Origin: Candidatus Endomicrobium neocapritermitis
GTDB taxonomy: Bacteria > Elusimicrobiota > Endomicrobiia > Endomicrobiales > Endomicrobiaceae
Length of the DNA: 64,000 nt
Assembly: GCA_009778325.1 (NCBI GenBank)
Contig: WRJZ01000048.1
Coordinates: forward strand, 1-64,000
Direction of reading: 5' to 3'
Shown: positions 54,901-63,100 of the stretch, piece after piece
Layout: every line of letters starts with the position of its first letter
How positions within the stretch are numbered: position 1 is the first letter of the stretch
Position numbers and translations under genes: made by a program
The notes under the pieces: generated by a model
The model's input: only the letters and a program-made list of their open reading frames with translations
Told to the model about the DNA's origin: nothing
Database searches by the model: none

Positions 54901-55581
54901 GGTTTTGGGACAGTGTTTAGCGATTTAGTTTCCGTCAAAATTCTTAAATATTTTCAAAACGCTCCGATAACAGCCGGCAGCGTAAGAGAAACAGCCGGTT
55001 ATTATGATATAGAAGAAGTAATTAACGCGTTTAGCCATGTTGACGCCTCCGTTCTTCAGGAAATGTACGATCTGTATAAAAGCGGAACGGTTTCCGCTGA
55101 AGAAATTCTTAATAAGCAGAAGAGCGGTTTGGACAATTTCGCGGGAGATTATCTCGCTGACATAGACATAAAAGTTCAGGATGAAAACAAAAAAATCGAG
55201 ATAAAAAGAGCTTTTATCGAAGGCTTCCTTAATAAGCTCGCCGCCGCAATTGAATTTAAAAACGCAGGCAGGGAAAGAGGGTTTAAAGATAAGAATCTTG
55301 AAAAACTTGTAGGTGAAATCGCGGCATTTAAATATTTGTCTCCATTAATTGAGGACGCAGAAACCGGGAAACTAAAAAGCATGGTTGAAAATGTGAACAT
55401 GCAAAATTACCTAAATGAAATCAGCGCGATAATAGATGAGTATCCCCAAGCCGTGCCCGCGGTTGCGTATTTAATGCTTGGAACGATTTTTGCTTACGAA
55501 AGCAAAGCAAATTTTAATAGAGACAGTTTGAAGGTACATCTTGATTTAAAAGCCATGAACAAGATATTGACAGCAGCGTAA
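48949..55581 (+). CDS. 2210-residue composite exported/membrane protein
   Basis: Encodes 2210 residues. A signal peptide (KIIAVLAAFCFLTTFIGQNFAQA) leads to a ~500-residue domain. It opens VIVTIQDLHAHPQVQKNI, VYSEGASGKVD, and closes IIVIVTGGYHTVGINDIL, resembling the ends of TraB/ChaN-Tiki-type folds. Near residue 750-774 a complete lipoprotein-like signal ends in LIAAC. Residues ~790-1290 look like an (alpha/alpha) toroid of a glycoside hydrolase/lyase type (GENAWYGNALVSMAQVYQ, FATDCQTWIISVFG, AFSWDAMTGLGSLA). A beta domain, three or more transmembrane helices (~1470-1640) and a ~570-residue charged C-terminus follow. The whole is one uninterrupted frame. Function unknown; an envelope role is inferred. 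Confidence 0.75.
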   Translation: MSFKKIIAVLAAFCFLTTFIGQNFAQAATAAQSKNNNEPMIAAQSVIIPERFGKITESANYNSPQVIVTIQDLHAHPQVQKNIASILGVLDEKYDIKTVYSEGASGKVDISWLSSGENSELKHNIVLQMIENGVLTGAEYFAFLNDKNNLFGLEDAEVHHQNIVRLGTIYENEAKNLAVAAKVKNEINYLAGKNLNKEVKRFSKSAEQYHGNKTEPAKYYAILLDYAEKINANPQNYYNTFNIDIEEFTELQKVVLIDKLSKKLNTKYVNLQLQKYLSSLKDNISFSEYRSLLDATNNFSDIDMLYKYISERGFDGKTYPQLQAFLKIKELNAQVNPLNLFAQEQRLEDQIRKSLASSDTEREIAFLNYFYALFEGCLTNKLTAKDEEYFKRNFSVFNDIYGKYASVNHLNIIKDSFAFLNDYYETNNKRNEIFIQKINEHDKLVSGGGLSALPAEEILKNAKEIIVIVTGGYHTVGINDILSSKKVSHITITPKISESTDMAEMNFRQIIIDQSRIYKEALLFVIASKTPDTNRSKILTEAGLMVLGKNTRFDDIDIDNLLGQIDTVAGGERQFTVDKTNDNATIQFNNGAVISIFRGEDGKIAVDSKAASAEKVMDGGVKISDKSLVKVYLDMTKILSREALKNLYAVAILDIENDSVYKMAKSYFTECAEQGIYMGADGPIPKLGEYARKQLEQQLRAGNTSTFIEEIKDNLSIDGISYNFISKMPEWFQEEAFKRHADSKKKEIGMLNTILRSLLSIMVIAFTSMLIAACSGETDDNQQQTTTPPGIEQQETIQETKQLPKNLTNWRVSRTAQEFLQGKGNPVPRSFTGKTHKITDYQQKMIAEQGVIIYDMAVLMKALLLFPDENRDLIEKMFNALERNKHSNTSNADFTYGDNDTDHSVVPVGQGYYWKILRARDNPENSREKAGGGLQDQYQPITGENAWYGNALVSMAQVYQGSDSDLGNRAYQRAVELARAMLALKIESGAIRMAPKDNVSNYSYMKNDIGGYDNYYELVSMENNVSVYSFLKNLHDFTNDAELKSDLAAALFKLENYLFSMYDKEKGYFLSGVDLKTELKDEKFATDCQTWIISVFGAKNFDEKMKDRFGIDNASVELLKRALKESGVKGNRNWKGLDFSKRAEIVSFEWTISWLIAAREALEYSDDAELKNAVKGIATYVNAKTDRKGILKYVNADGAVRAFSWDAMTGLGSLASTAWQLFYSYNSGDTMTVRYGTTNMYTDIQINVYDSGKNIITPFDVFKPARKVPPFSRKKSAQPAPPSAVLQSREIAINVDNVKAYGADNWLAYVVNLAAADVANIDKGAVLEIEIKPFDAPRGSVITAEAINLDENDNPIPQSNIVLNETYNIPDDGSKAKITIPLWLLFDSRSNLKHKLDKNKNLQVILNTGKDFDGEPHNLRNAVIEITGIKIIYGTDAKPALNSPLELPFLSYTLNRLGITMEKFPKIRTAIVAFIETLIVTATIFVPEKFIDMHGEIPENKKDAMNAEVLEILDKAKNTGFVYGMAISLVIFAIKLTSWLSFPFITQLAFASITGAYSVFHFQQIMKEELERERENKRNAAYDLDFYVINIDLMWIIIPFTAFVFPIFIAQSLLGALLSMMISIASSLFKWNLNNPKPALDRNVRVNMIYASEANLKDLQAHFGKKVMISNDGIVSQNVFIMNQPMPDGTNLDNFSGSGVNAIIYKLKSTGRQIPSSRLSEFKPEDIESASIPVLMTQSESEGIIYHALGVPHEDIAATIQNSLLEKIAGKSLKENRIFLSDKISVDYIEVDTMSEIKASDFSKSGNLRLYAGTEVGENASGRAARFERARINRNAEAWQRAKSVRIFLDKTTDKPALEKYMKILSNASNGNLIFTEALVNDLIDKKKLDSVIKQLRKDGISIMAEKPAEGKLSPKMPEALVLFDGQFDLENGKIETMSVNKGKEVFDADIISDSENIESSLANAKQDVVIFASALEEYAEKDTGFGTVFSDLVSVKILKYFQNAPITAGSVRETAGYYDIEEVINAFSHVDASVLQEMYDLYKSGTVSAEEILNKQKSGLDNFAGDYLADIDIKVQDENKKIEIKRAFIEGFLNKLAAAIEFKNAGRERGFKDKNLEKLVGEIAAFKYLSPLIEDAETGKLKSMVENVNMQNYLNEISAIIDEYPQAVPAVAYLMLGTIFAYESKANFNRDSLKVHLDLKAMNKILTAA

Positions 55582-55608
55582 AAAGAAAATATTTTCGGGC
55601 TTGGCCCG

Positions 55609-55653
55609 GCCGCCGGCAAGAGCATACACGCGAATCGTGCATCAGCCGGCGGC
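55609..55653. repeat. GC-rich hairpin after the 2210-residue gene
   Basis: GCCGCCGGC (55609-55617) pairs with GCCGGCGGC (55645-55653), enclosing ACACGCGAATCGTGC, a second small hairpin. GGGCTTGGCCC lies just before. There is no T-run; it may serve as a Rho-independent-like end or processing site. Confidence 0.6.
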
Positions 55654-55669
55654 AAAACCTAAGAAAAAC

Positions 55670-55800
55670 AGAGTGAAGTTTGAAGTGCGGAGTGTGAAGT
55701 TATTGTGTTTCGGCAAAGCCGAAACGAAATTTTAGGTTTTCGCTTAGCGAAAACACATTAACTACATTCTTCACACTCAAAACTCCACACTATGGAGTTA
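55670..55800. repeat. Class A cloverleaf-like element E27
   Basis: Arms GAGTGAAGTTTGAAGTGCGG and CACACTCAAAACTCCACAC enclose GTTTCGGCAAAGCCGAAAC and GTTTTCGCTTAGCGAAAAC. GGAGTTAAGAGGGAATT then leads to the helicase ATG. Confidence 0.9.
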
Positions 55801-55810
55801 AGAGGGAATT

Positions 55811-57079
55811 ATGAACATAGAAATTAACAATGAATTTAAGCAGGCTTTTGAGCTGATTTCAAAAACGAATGACTGTGTTTTTGTTACGGGTAACGCGGGC
55901 ACGGGGAAAACAACGTTTTTAAAATACTGCGCTTCAAAGATAAATAAAAGGACCGTAATCCTCGCGCCGACAGGCGTTGCGGCTTTGAATGCCGGCGGAG
56001 AGACAGTCCATTCGTTTTTCAATTTTAAACCGGATATCACCCTTTCAAAAATCAAGAAAAAGAAGCTTTCCGACAAATCGATATATCTAAAAGTCGAAAC
56101 GATAATTATCGACGAAGCGTCAATGCTCCGCTGCGACATGTTGGACTGCATAGATAAATTTTTGCGGCTCAACAGGGAAGCCCATCAGGAGCCGTTCGGC
56201 GGCGTGCAGATGGTTTTTATAGGCGACTTGCAGCAGCTTCCTCCGGTGGTAAAAAAAGAAGAGGCGTACATTTTCAATTCGGTGTATAAAACGCCCTATT
56301 TTATCAGCGCGTATTCCTTAAACGAATGCACGCTTCACACCGTGGAGCTTAAAAAAATATACCGTCAGCGCGATGACGACTTCGTTACCCTTTTAAATTC
56401 CGTCAGAAACGGCGATGCCGGCGACGATGAGCTTGCCGTCTTAAACAAAAAAGTCGGCGTTACCGCGTCAGGCAAACCAATGGCGGTTTATCTTACCACG
56501 ACAAATAAAAAAGCCGCGCATATAAATCATATGTATCTCGCGAGGCTGCGCGAAGAAACCTCTGTTTTTTTTGTCGCGGAAACCGAAAATATCGACGAAG
56601 AATCCGGATCGCTTCCGGCCGAGCAGGATCTTATCGTAAAAAAAGGCGCGCAGGTGATGATGGTAAATAACGACTCAAAAGGCAGATGGGTCAACGGAAG
56701 CATCGGCATAATTAAAGACATAAGAAACGATATGTATTCCGATAAAACCGTGATACACGTCGAATTTCAAAACGGGCGTGTCGAGCAGGTTGAACCTTAT
56801 AAATGGGAGCTGTTTAAATATAAATGGAATGAAGATCTCGGGCAGATAGAAACGGAAAGCGCCGGATTTTTTAAGCAGTATCCGCTGAAACTTTCATGGG
56901 CGGTCACAATACATAAAAGCCAGGGAAAAACTTTTGATAATGTCATAATAGATATGGAATACGGCTCTTTTGCCCCGGGACAGCTGTACGTTGCGCTGAG
57001 CCGCTGTACGTCTTTTGACGGAATAGGTTTGTCGCGCCCGCTTACAAAGCGCGATATTAAAACGGCAGGTAAAATATAA
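55811..57079 (+). CDS. PIF1/RecD-type superfamily 1 DNA helicase
   Basis: Encodes 422 residues. Motif I is FVTGNAGTGKTTFLKYCA, motif Ia VILAPTGVAALNAGGETVHSFF, motif II IIIDEASMLRCDMLD, motif III GVQMVFIGDLQQLPPV. Motif IV has LKKIYRQRDDDF, and motifs V-VI have WAVTIHKSQGKTFDNVIID and LYVALSRCTSFDGI. All are intact, so this is an active PIF1-like 5'-3' helicase on sequence grounds. Bacterial PIF1 proteins unwind forks, G-quadruplexes and R-loops. It lacks the C-terminal HRDC/WYL extension of some homologues. The last codons (TAGKI) run into E28. Confidence 0.92.
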   Translation: MNIEINNEFKQAFELISKTNDCVFVTGNAGTGKTTFLKYCASKINKRTVILAPTGVAALNAGGETVHSFFNFKPDITLSKIKKKKLSDKSIYLKVETIIIDEASMLRCDMLDCIDKFLRLNREAHQEPFGGVQMVFIGDLQQLPPVVKKEEAYIFNSVYKTPYFISAYSLNECTLHTVELKKIYRQRDDDFVTLLNSVRNGDAGDDELAVLNKKVGVTASGKPMAVYLTTTNKKAAHINHMYLARLREETSVFFVAETENIDEESGSLPAEQDLIVKKGAQVMMVNNDSKGRWVNGSIGIIKDIRNDMYSDKTVIHVEFQNGRVEQVEPYKWELFKYKWNEDLGQIETESAGFFKQYPLKLSWAVTIHKSQGKTFDNVIIDMEYGSFAPGQLYVALSRCTSFDGIGLSRPLTKRDIKTAGKI

Positions 57080-57180
57080 AATATAAAAAGTAAAAGGTAA
57101 AAGATACGGCAATTACAAATTACGAATGACGAATTACGAATCAACGGCGAACGGCAGCGGCAAAAGCAAAATTTGTTATC
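57080..57180. repeat. Half word-arm E28
   Basis: AAAATATAAAAAGTAAAAGG words, then GGCAATTACAAATTACGAAT and CAACGGCGAACGGCAGCGGC. It ends TTATCTGTATTTATG, like E21b, then AGGGAATAA and the next ATG. No inverted partner is adjacent; it looks like a hybrid of two word families. Confidence 0.7.
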
Positions 57181-57199
57181 TGTATTTATGAGGGAATAA

Positions 57200-60100
57200 A
57201 TGAAATTTCTAAAACTATTTTCAATCCGGAAGAGATTAACAAAACTGCTGTTCGCGGTTTTGTTTCTGCCGTTTTTGTCGGCGGCTGCTGCTGCTCAAAC
57301 TGTCGTTGTCAACAGCTATAGCGATTTAAAAAATGCGCTGGCAGCGCCAAACAACACTCGGGCTGTCATTATCGATTCGGATATAAATTTTGAGGATAGC
57401 AGCTTACTTGTATCAATACCTGCCGGTTCGACTGTAATGTTACTGCTGTATAGCAGCGAAGGAATGCGTACTTTTGATTTACAGGGAAATTCCGGAATTA
57501 AATTCGGAGACGGTTCCGGTACAAACAGTAAGCAAATCCAGATAAAAAATTTAAATATAATAAATTCAAACTCGCTTGCTTCCGAAGGCGCAATATATGT
57601 CCCATCGTTAAACAATGCAAATTTTTATATAGAAGCCGTAAATATAAACAATAATAAGGGAACTGCCCGCGGAACAGCGTATTTTAATATTGAAAATTCC
57701 ACTGTTAGTTTTGTAGGCAATGTAAATTTTAGCAGCAACAGCGCAAACTATGACGGCGGAGGTTTATGGGTTAAGGGACAATCAACGGGGAAAGCATATA
57801 TACAATCCGACAGCGGCGGCGTTCTTACTTTTTATAATAATCAAACGCAAGATTATGGCGGCGGAATATATTTTGACGAATATGTTAATGCCGATTTTCG
57901 CGGTATAACCAATTTCCAAAGCAATACGGCCGGCAACACCGGCGGCGCGATATATGCGCGCGGCAATTCAGCGGTAAACTTTTCCGGAGACGCCTCATTT
58001 TCAAATAATCAGGCGTCATACGGCGGAGCGGTCTTCGTTGGTTCGGGCGGCGCTTTAACGTTCAATAAAAATATTGCTTTTACAAGCAATACGGCAACAA
58101 ATCAGGGCGGGGCAATATATAATTCGGGTTTGATAAATTTCAGCAATACTGCCGGTACGGAAATAACGTTCGGCGGCAATAGCGCCGCTTACGGCAGGGA
58201 CATATACAATTCGGGCACAATAAATATAAACGGCGCAGGCAATATAATATTATCCGGAGGAATAGAGGGAAGCGGAACAATAAACAAATCCGGAGCCGGG
58301 ACAATGTATTTTAAATCCGGTTCCGTCACGAATTTCGGCGGAACTTTTAATTTAACCGGCGGAAACGCGCATTTTTCCGAGCCCGCAAAAATAAGCAATA
58401 TGGCAATAGGCGCGGCTGCGCTTACTTTAGACGTTGATTTTATAGGCTCGCGCACAAGCGTATTGTATTTTGACAATATTACCATAAACGCGTCAAACGG
58501 CAAATTATATATCAACAATATATCCGCGGCGCCGGTAAGCGCGGCAAGTACCACAATATTTTATTCAAACAACGCGAACAGCGGAACATTTAACGATAAT
58601 AATATATACGATTTGGCATCCGGAAGCGCCAGCTATAAATTAGAATGGAACTATAATGCCGGAGGTTACGGCAACGGATATAATTACAGGGGATTGCTGA
58701 CGTCTTACAGCTTAGGCCCGTGGAGTACTTTTGTTTTCAGATATCAGGGGGCTGTTTCGGGAGAGACGGTAAGTTTAACCGCAAATTTAACGGCGGCAGT
58801 TGGCGATGAAAGCGGCTTTGGTTCGCCGGGGGATAATAATATCACAATAAACGGGGGCGGATATACGCTCAACTCAGCCGGAAAAACAGGACTCGGCTTT
58901 GTATTTGCGCCGTCATCGTCGGCAACATTTAAAAATATAAATTTTATAAACTTTAATACGACAGCCGGCGGCGGAGCGTTATTATCAAATAATTCAACGG
59001 TAAATTTTGAAGGCTCAATAACATTCAGCAGCAATACGGCGTCAAACGGCGGCGGAGCGGTTAACGCGGTAAGCGGCAGTATTACCTTTTCGGGAAATAC
59101 TTTATTCCGGGGTAACCGGGCAGTTTCTTCTTCCGGAGGAGCGCTGTATGCCGCAAGCAATAATTCCGTCAGATTTTTAAATACAGTGAATTTTATAAGT
59201 AATTCGGCGTCAGCAAACGGCGGAGCGGTAAATTTAAGCGGAAACAATATAATTGTCGACATGAAATCGGTTATTTTTACGAGCAATACGGCAAACGGTT
59301 CGGGCGGAGCAATTTATATAAACGGAAACGGAAAACTTACAATAAACGGCGCGGCGGATTTCAGATATAACAACGCGCTGTTAAGCGGCGGGGCAATCTT
59401 CATGCAGGGAGCGTCTTTGTCGGAAACCGCGTCGCTTACAATAAACCAGCCGGGTTCTTCCGCGACGGTTTTCGAAGGTAACGTTTCAGGCGGCAATAAC
59501 GAGTCTATACGTCTTGCAGGAAATACCAGGCTCAATTTTGATATAGCCGGCAATGGCGAAGTCCGCTTAAACGACGGCTTATCTTCATCCGGAAGTTCAA
59601 ATATAATCACAAAAACAGGGTCGGGCACATTCTTTCTAAACGGGGATATGAGCCGCAGCAATGCCGATTTAATAATTGTCAACGGCAAATTTACGGTCGG
59701 CGCCGGAGGAACTTTGTCCGCAGGGCTTCTTTCCAACAGCGCAGCGTTTGACCTTCAAAACGGCGCCGGGGATATTGTAAACGCGCAAACTTTTTTCTCG
59801 TCAGGCACGCTGCAAATGGAAGTGCTTTCATATACTGACGGAACAAAGAAAAGCGATAAAATCATCGCCGACAATGTTTCAATCGCGAGCGGCACGCTCA
59901 ACGTCTTCATAGGCATAGGAGATTATAATAATGACTCTTTCGCGATAATAACGGCGACAAGCGGCATAACCGGCGCTTTTGCAAACAGCGACAGTTTAGC
60001 CAAAAGCGGAACGCAGTGGCAGCTTGATTACAGCAACCCTAATATTATTTATCTTATTGTCAACGGAAAAAGCGCAAGTAATTTCAGCCTGTTAAGCGGC

Positions 60101-63100
60101 CTTTCGTATAATCAGAAAAGCGCTGCTTTGGCTCTGGACGCCGTATCGCAATCGCCGTCCCAGACGCAGGCGCAGACGGACGCCATAAACGGAATTTTGC
60201 TGATGGGAGATGCCGGTCAGAAAGCCGCGCTCGCAGAAATCGCCGGATATTTTCTCGCCAATGTTATACGTTCGCAGGCGGTTTCAAACGACAGAAGAAA
60301 CCTTTATCAGGCGATAGAAGACAGATGCGCAAACGATGGCCGCGGCTCCGGCGAAATATGGATAAAACTCGCCGGCGGAAAACAGCGCTACGGTTCGGAC
60401 AGTAATTCGCCCGGAAGTTTTGAAGACAGCGTTTTAGGAGTTGATTTCGGATGGGACAAATACAATAAAGACAACAATCTCATTTACGGAGTTTTCGGAA
60501 AATACAATAAACACAGCGTCTCGCAGAAAAGGAATTCCGCGGATGTCGGTTCTTACGGGCTTGGCGCGTACGGCGGATTGCTGAAAGAAAAAGTTGACGT
60601 AAAAGCGGCTTTTAGCGTCAGCTTTCAAAATTATGAAACAAACAGATATATTCCTTTCGAAAATCTTACTGCAAAAGGCGATTTCAGCGGAAATGCGGTT
60701 AATTTTGACGCGGAGATTGCTTACAAAAAAGCGCTTAACGAAAAAATGTCTTTCAGGCCTTTTACGGGTTTGGAATTCGGATTTGTCAATAATGATAAAT
60801 TTATCGAAAGCGGAGCCGGAATATACAACTTGAAAGTGGAAAATGCCGGATACGCTTCGGGAATATGGCGGTTTGGCGCCGGACTTTTCGGAAAAGCCGA
60901 CAAATCGCAAAAGTTAGGATGGTCAGCGGACGCGGAACTCGGCTTTATGCTCGCGGGCAATGTCGCCGAAGTTGAAACGGAAATTTTTGAAAGCGGAAAA
61001 AAATCAAAAATCAGAGGAGCGGAAACAGGCAGCGCGGTGTTTGCGCTCAACTTAGGAGCGGACTATAGAATAACCGAAAATATAAAAGCTTATTCGGGTT
61101 TAAGATTTTCAGCCGGGGATTTATTCGGAGATTATTACGCCAATATAGGGCTGAATTATATTTTCTGCGCGACTTCAGCGGAAAAACAGATTAAGCGGGA
61201 AGATAAAGAAGAACGTTCAAGAAAAAAGACCGAAGCCGTTATAGCCGGCGAAGCGGAAAGCAAAGGTTTGTCGACAGATATGGCAATAGCCTTGTCCGGC
61301 CCGACAAAAGAAATGATTAAGAGGCAGGAACAGAGACAGCGCGAAGAATTCAGGCAGCAGAAAATATATGAAAAAGAACTCCAGATTGAAATAAGCATAA
61401 TCGCGGAAAAAGACGCCGTAAGAAGGGCGGAGGTTCAGCAGAGAATAAGTTACCTTGAATCCGAAATAAGAAGCGAATACGATAAACTTCAGATGGCGCA
61501 GACCGAAGCTGAGATAGCGTATAACGAAAGCCGGACGGCAAAAGATCCTCAGACAAAAAGAGCGATGGAAAAAGTTCACGAAGGCAAGGTTGCCATCGTG
61601 TCCGTACATAAAAATAATATAGGCAGGCTGCTCAAGGAAATTGACGAACTTGATAAAAAAGAAGAAAGAATGCAAAAAGCCCAGGAAAGAGCCGCGATAA
61701 GGACTTTGGAAAGAAAGAGAGAAGCCGAGATAAAAGCCGGAATTGAAGAAAGATATAAAACGGAGCAGGCCGCGGAATCGATGATAGCAAAGCTTGTCGA
61801 GGAAGAAAAAATCAGAAGGGCGGCCGCTCTTGAAGCGCAGCAAAAAGCCGAAGCCGAAGCAAAAGCCAGACAACAGGCCGCGGACGCGGAAGCTGCAATA
61901 ATAGAAGAGCGGGAAAGGATAAAATCCGAAGGGGAACAACAGCGTGCCGCCGAAGAAAAACTCATAGCGGACATGTTTGCGAAACAGCAGGCTCAAGCGC
62001 AGGCATATGCCGAACAAAAAGCAATGGAAGAAGCGGTAAAGCGGGAATCTGATGAGGCGCAAAGAGTTGCAAGAGAAAAAGAAAGAGAAGCGCAGCTTGC
62101 GAGGCAGCAGGCCGAGGCGATGGTAGCCGAAAGAATTGCCGTAGAAAAAAGGCTGGCAGCCGAAGCCGAAAGACAGGCCGCTGCTGATTTGAAAGCTAAG
62201 CAGGAAGCCGAAACCGAGGCCAAAAAAGAAGCCGAAAGGCTGCAAAAAGAACATGAAAAAGCAAAACTTGCCGCCAAAAAAGAAGCGGAAAAACAGGAAC
62301 GCGAAAGAATAAAAAGAGAAAAAGAAGAGGCTAAGCTTCAAGCTAAGCTGGCAGAAGGAAAAGCGCGCGCCGCGTCAGCGGATATGTCCGTTGCTCTTTC
62401 ATCAAAAGATATGAAGCGGAGACACGCAAGATATGAACAGGAGCTGCAAAAAGAGAGAGCCAGGGCGGCTGCCGAAGACGCTCCAAGAAGAGAAGCTTGG
62501 CAGCAGAAACAAAAAGATCTTGAATCCGTTTTCCGGCATGAAAGATATGAACTGCAGAAAGCAAGGCAGGAAGCCGAAATAGCGTCTTTTGAAACCGAAA
62601 CGGCAAAAGACGCAAAAGAAAGACGTAAATTTGAAGAAATATTAATGCAGAAAAACGCTGAGCTTGCCGCCAGACAGGCTGCTGTAAACAGGACGCAGCA
62701 AGCTCTTGCCGACCACTGGGCGGAAGAAGACGCAATATTAAAAGCTCAGGAAGAAGCTGTTCTCGCTGCGGTAGCCGAGACCATGCGCGCCGAACAGGAC
62801 GCCGAATTTGCCAAACAGCTGAAGGCGCGTCAGTCCGCGGAACTTAAAGCCGCAAAAGAAGCGCAGGAAGCTGAAACCGAGAGAATTAAGAGAGAAGATG
62901 CCGCTGCAAATAAGCTGGCCGAAGAAAAAGATAAAGCGGAAATGCTTGCCGAACTCCATGCGGAAGCTTTAGAGAAAGCAAAAACAGCCGAAGAAGCGGC
63001 CGCCGCTCAAAAAGCTGTTGATGAAAAGTCAAAAGCCGAAAAACTTGAGAAAGAGCAGGCGGAAAGAGCCGTATTGGAGCAAGAGAAGAGAATAGCCGAT

